A stretch of 6,257 bases of DNA, from NCBI GenBank assembly GCA_003567115.1, contig PXAP01000013.1, forward strand, positions 1 through 6,257, written 5' to 3'. Below are positions 3,585 to 6,257 of this stretch, piece by piece. The stretch is from Bacteroidota bacterium. Lineage in GTDB: Bacteria; Bacteroidota; Bacteroidia; Bacteroidales; PUMT01. The position numbers were made by a program, and so were the translations under genes. The notes under the pieces were generated by a model, which saw nothing but the letters and a program-made list of their open reading frames with translations, was not told the DNA's origin and made no database searches. Positions within the stretch are counted from its first letter, which is position 1; the number at the start of each line of letters is the position of its first letter.

Positions 3585-5003
3585 ATGTCTTACAAGGTAA
3601 TTAAATTCGGAGGTTCAAACCTTCAGAGCGCGAATGATTTCGGTCGTTGCGCTGAAATAGTAAGAAAATACGATGTTCCCTGTATTATAGTTGTTTCTGC
3701 TTTTTTCGAAGTTACGGATCATTTAAAGCATGCAGCTCTGGAAGCTTCTGATTCGGGAAATTTTCCGGAAATATTTATTGATGAGTTTTCTGAAGCCTGC
3801 TTTGAGCAGATACGGGCAAATATTGAAGACGATATTTCGGTCAGACAGGCCGAAAGTGAGGTCCGGGTTCTGCTTGATAAGCTGGCTCACCTGTTCAGGG
3901 GTATTCATGCAATCAAGGAATTGCCCCCGACAATCTATGATTCTATCCTTAGTTTCGGCGAGAGGATAAGTGCTGTGATTCTGAATGCTGTAATTCGTTC
4001 AAAGGGGCTTGAAACCTCTCTCTCCCTGCCCGAGCAGTTTGGATTGATAACAGACGGGGAGTTCGGGGCTGCAAGCATACTTCTTAAGGAATCGTCGAAA
4101 AAGATCAGGGGTCATTTCAAAAGAAACCAGTATTATGTGGTACCCGGTTTTTATGGTATCTCGGAAGAGGGTAAAATCACATTGCTCGGCAGGGGAGGAA
4201 GCGACTATTCGGCTGCTGCCCTGGCCGGCCTGCTTAATGCAGACAGCCTGGATATATGGAAAGATGTCAACGGCTTTCAGACCGGTGATCCGAAGACTGT
4301 TAATGATCCGCGGACCATTAAATATCTGTCATACAACGAAGCTGCCGAACTTTCATATTTCGGGGCCAGAATTCTTCATCCCCGGACGGTTGAACCGTTG
4401 CAGCCAAAGAATATCCCCGTGAGGATATTCAATATAGCGTCATCATCCGACAGTCCTGACACCGTTATCAGCTCCGATCCCTGCAAAGATCTTCCGGCCC
4501 CCAAAAGCATTACTTTCAGCCGCCACTTTTCCGTTCTGAAATTAAAAGGGCCGGGGGTAGGTATCAAGCCGGGTGTCCTTGCACAGGTTGCAGGAATAAT
4601 GGATACTGCCGGGGTTAATATCTCATCTGTTTTTACCTCACAAACGGCCATATGCTTTCTGTTGCAGGGCAGTGACCTGGCAAAAGCCGGTGAAGCCATA
4701 AAGTCGGAAGCTCCCTCCATGATAAGTGAAGTGGAAGCCATTTCAGATATTGCCCTGGTTGCATTGGTTGGCGAAGGAATAACAAAAAAGAGGGGGGTCG
4801 CTGCAAGAGCTTTTCAGGCTGTGGCCTCGGAGAATATAAATGTTGAAATTATCGCTGCAGGCGCTTCCACCGCTGCAGTGTATTTTGTGGTAAAGGAAGA
4901 TGACTGCGACAGGGCAGTTAAAGCAACTCACAGCTATTTTTTCTCTGAACACCTTCATCAGGATTCATATCAGCATTCGGGACTTACATCAGTTGTACTT
5001 TAA
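3585..5003 (+). CDS. aspartate kinase, second isozyme (SAM-riboswitch controlled)
   Basis: This is a second monofunctional aspartokinase of 472 residues, making 4-aspartyl phosphate from aspartate and ATP in the cytoplasm. The kinase domain has KFGGSNL near residue 7 (family norm KFGGTS), SFGERISA, GRGGSDYS at 202-209, WKDVNG at 225-230 (family norm W-T-D-V/I-D/x-G) and NEAAELSYFGARILHP. The C-terminal portion has two ACT-like stretches, one around GIKPGVLAQVAGIMDTAGVN and one around KKRGVAARAFQAVASENINV, both typical effector-binding helices. ATG 3585 is chosen because MSYKVIKFGG matches the family N-terminus; an in-frame TTG at 3501 would put the terminator 3508-3543 inside the gene. It precedes metY by 10 nt, so the two form an operon. 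Placement behind a SAM aptamer suggests it feeds methionine synthesis. Its own feedback inhibitor is unknown. The motif changes are mild and it is probably active. Confidence 0.92.
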   Translation: MSYKVIKFGGSNLQSANDFGRCAEIVRKYDVPCIIVVSAFFEVTDHLKHAALEASDSGNFPEIFIDEFSEACFEQIRANIEDDISVRQAESEVRVLLDKLAHLFRGIHAIKELPPTIYDSILSFGERISAVILNAVIRSKGLETSLSLPEQFGLITDGEFGAASILLKESSKKIRGHFKRNQYYVVPGFYGISEEGKITLLGRGGSDYSAAALAGLLNADSLDIWKDVNGFQTGDPKTVNDPRTIKYLSYNEAAELSYFGARILHPRTVEPLQPKNIPVRIFNIASSSDSPDTVISSDPCKDLPAPKSITFSRHFSVLKLKGPGVGIKPGVLAQVAGIMDTAGVNISSVFTSQTAICFLLQGSDLAKAGEAIKSEAPSMISEVEAISDIALVALVGEGITKKRGVAARAFQAVASENINVEIIAAGASTAAVYFVVKEDDCDRAVKATHSYFFSEHLHQDSYQHSGLTSVVL

Positions 5004-5013
5004 AAAAACGATC

Positions 5014-6257
5014 ATGGATAATAAAAATAAATATCTGTTCGAAACATTGCAGTTGCATGCGGGTCAGGAAGCCGACCCGGTAACCGGGTCCAGGGCCGTT
5101 CCTGTATATCAGACCACATCCTATGTATTCAAAGATGCTGAACATGCAGCCAATCTCTTTGGCCTGAAGGAGTTCGGCAATATCTACACAAGGATAATGA
5201 ATCCCACTACAGATGTATTCGAGAAACGGGTTGCCGCCCTTGAAGGCGGTGTTGCTGCCGTGGCTACCTCTTCAGGCCAGGCTGCTCAGTTTATTGCAAT
5301 AACCAATATTATGGAGTCCGGTGATAACCTTGTCTCCACATCATTTCTTTACGGGGGAACCTATAACCAGTTCAAGGTTCAGTTTAAACGTATCGGAATT
5401 CAGGTCAGATTTGTCGGAGGAGATAAGGCCGGTGATTTTGAAAGTGCAATAGATGAAAATACCAAAGCTGTTTACCTTGAAACAATCGGCAACCCCGAAT
5501 TCAATATCCCCGATTTTGAAGCTATTGCCGAAGTCGCAAAGAGGCACGATATTCCCCTTATAGTAGATAACACTTTCGGGGCAGGCGGGTATCTTTTCAG
5601 GCCACTTGAACATGGTGCAAATATTGTTGTGGAATCTGCCACCAAATGGATCGGGGGACACGGAACTTCGGTGGGGGGTGTTATTGTTGATGGCGGGAAT
5701 TATAACTGGGGTAACGGGAAATTTCCCCAGTTTACCGAACCTTCTGAAGGATATCACGGAATGAGGTTCTGGGAGACATTCGGCAGTGACAGCCCTTTCG
5801 GAAATATTGCCTTCAGTATACGGGCACGTGTGGAAGGCTTGCGTGATTACGGTCCGGCACTCAGCCCTTTTAACGCATTTCTTTTGCTTCAGGGACTGGA
5901 AACTTTGTCTTTGAGGGTTCAGCGACATGTTGACAATGCCCTTGCAATTGCAAAATGGCTTGAAAAACATCCGCAGGTTGAAAAGGTGAATTACCCCGGC
6001 CTGGAATCAAGCCCTTATAATGCACTGGCCAGGAAATACCTTAAAAACGGCTACGGCGGGGTGCTCTCATTTCTTATCAGGGGGGGCACAGAGGCTGCCG
6101 ACCGGTTTATAAACAGCCTGGAGCTTATCAGTCACCTGGCAAATGTAGGAGATGCCAAGACACTTATTATTCATCCTGCTTCTACCACCCATCAGCAGCT
6201 AACTGCAGATGAGCAGGTATCGTCGGGGGTTGTACCCGGGCTGATAAGGCTTTCCGT
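5014..6257 (+). CDS. metY: O-acetylhomoserine sulfhydrylase (aminocarboxypropyltransferase), 3' end cut by window
   Basis: This PLP enzyme makes L-homocysteine from O-acetyl-L-homoserine and sulfide, the direct sulfhydrylation route to methionine. The frame is open for 414 codons from ATG 5014 to the edge. Cys/Met-metabolism family (fold type I) landmarks are in order: IYTRIMNPT (Tyr58 and Arg60, phosphate contacts from the partner subunit), SSGQAA (86-91), Tyr113 stacking on PLP, Asp185 in DNTFG, and Schiff-base Lys211 in SATKWIGGHG. HPASTTHQQ (387-395) and substrate-carboxylate Arg412 in GLIRLSV follow. The insertion NYNWGNGKFPQFTEPSEGYHG is characteristic of MetY and separates it from cystathionine gamma-synthase or beta-lyase. 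Family members are about 425-440 residues, so probably only 10-25 are missing. The start is 10 nt after the kinase stop with no Shine-Dalgarno, and it should share the SAM-riboswitch transcript. Confidence 0.95.
   Translation, partial: MDNKNKYLFETLQLHAGQEADPVTGSRAVPVYQTTSYVFKDAEHAANLFGLKEFGNIYTRIMNPTTDVFEKRVAALEGGVAAVATSSGQAAQFIAITNIMESGDNLVSTSFLYGGTYNQFKVQFKRIGIQVRFVGGDKAGDFESAIDENTKAVYLETIGNPEFNIPDFEAIAEVAKRHDIPLIVDNTFGAGGYLFRPLEHGANIVVESATKWIGGHGTSVGGVIVDGGNYNWGNGKFPQFTEPSEGYHGMRFWETFGSDSPFGNIAFSIRARVEGLRDYGPALSPFNAFLLLQGLETLSLRVQRHVDNALAIAKWLEKHPQVEKVNYPGLESSPYNALARKYLKNGYGGVLSFLIRGGTEAADRFINSLELISHLANVGDAKTLIIHPASTTHQQLTADEQVSSGVVPGLIRLS

Noticed and set aside
4376..4741. 121-codon open frame on the - strand
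   Set aside because: It is antisense to the second aspartate kinase and has no recognisable motif or upstream signal.
5341..5970. 209-codon open frame on the - strand
   Set aside because: It lies wholly inside metY, whose + frame carries every catalytic motif; the antisense product shows no recognisable domain. It is a shadow of coding composition.

Overview
The window holds four co-directional (+ strand) genes of the aspartate-derived amino acid pathway and reads like a piece of a Bacteroidota chromosome. This assignment rests on three signs. Start codons lack Shine-Dalgarno sequences and follow A/T-rich leaders. A promoter in front of the second operon (3143-3170) fits the Bacteroidota -33 TTG / -7 TAnnTTTG pattern. 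Base composition is moderate, with GC-rich patches confined to intergenic inverted repeats. No mobile element, CRISPR array, tRNA or rRNA was seen.

Layout: 1-68 is probably the very end of an upstream gene, followed by a long A/T-rich hairpin with a T-tract (95-140, likely terminator). 148-457 is a gene-free leader with GC-rich inverted repeats (187-315) and two A/T-rich hairpins (365-415). 458-1810 is an aspartate kinase (lysC-type), overlapped by 22 nt by lysA, diaminopimelate decarboxylase (1789-2988). 2989-3142 holds three hairpins in a row, at least one probably a terminator or a repeat element. 3143-3584 is an elaborate regulatory leader: promoter, SAM-I-type riboswitch (3209-3327), a 48-codon ORF whose last part is methionine-rich (3338-3484), and an intrinsic terminator (3508-3543). 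3585-5003 is a second, divergent aspartate kinase. 5014 to the right edge is metY, O-acetylhomoserine sulfhydrylase, cut off by the window a few residues before its expected end.

Working together: both kinases catalyse the committed step from aspartate, but each sits with the last or near-last enzyme of a different branch. The first is with LysA (lysine), the second with MetY (homocysteine/methionine). The second pair lies behind a SAM riboswitch, so one kinase isozyme appears dedicated to methionine demand. The most interesting part is the 3209-3543 leader. It has a SAM aptamer, then a Met-rich short ORF, then a well-formed terminator just before the kinase gene, which could form a two-signal (SAM plus Met-tRNA) attenuation device. 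The aptamer and terminator are well supported. Translation and function of the short ORF are conjecture.
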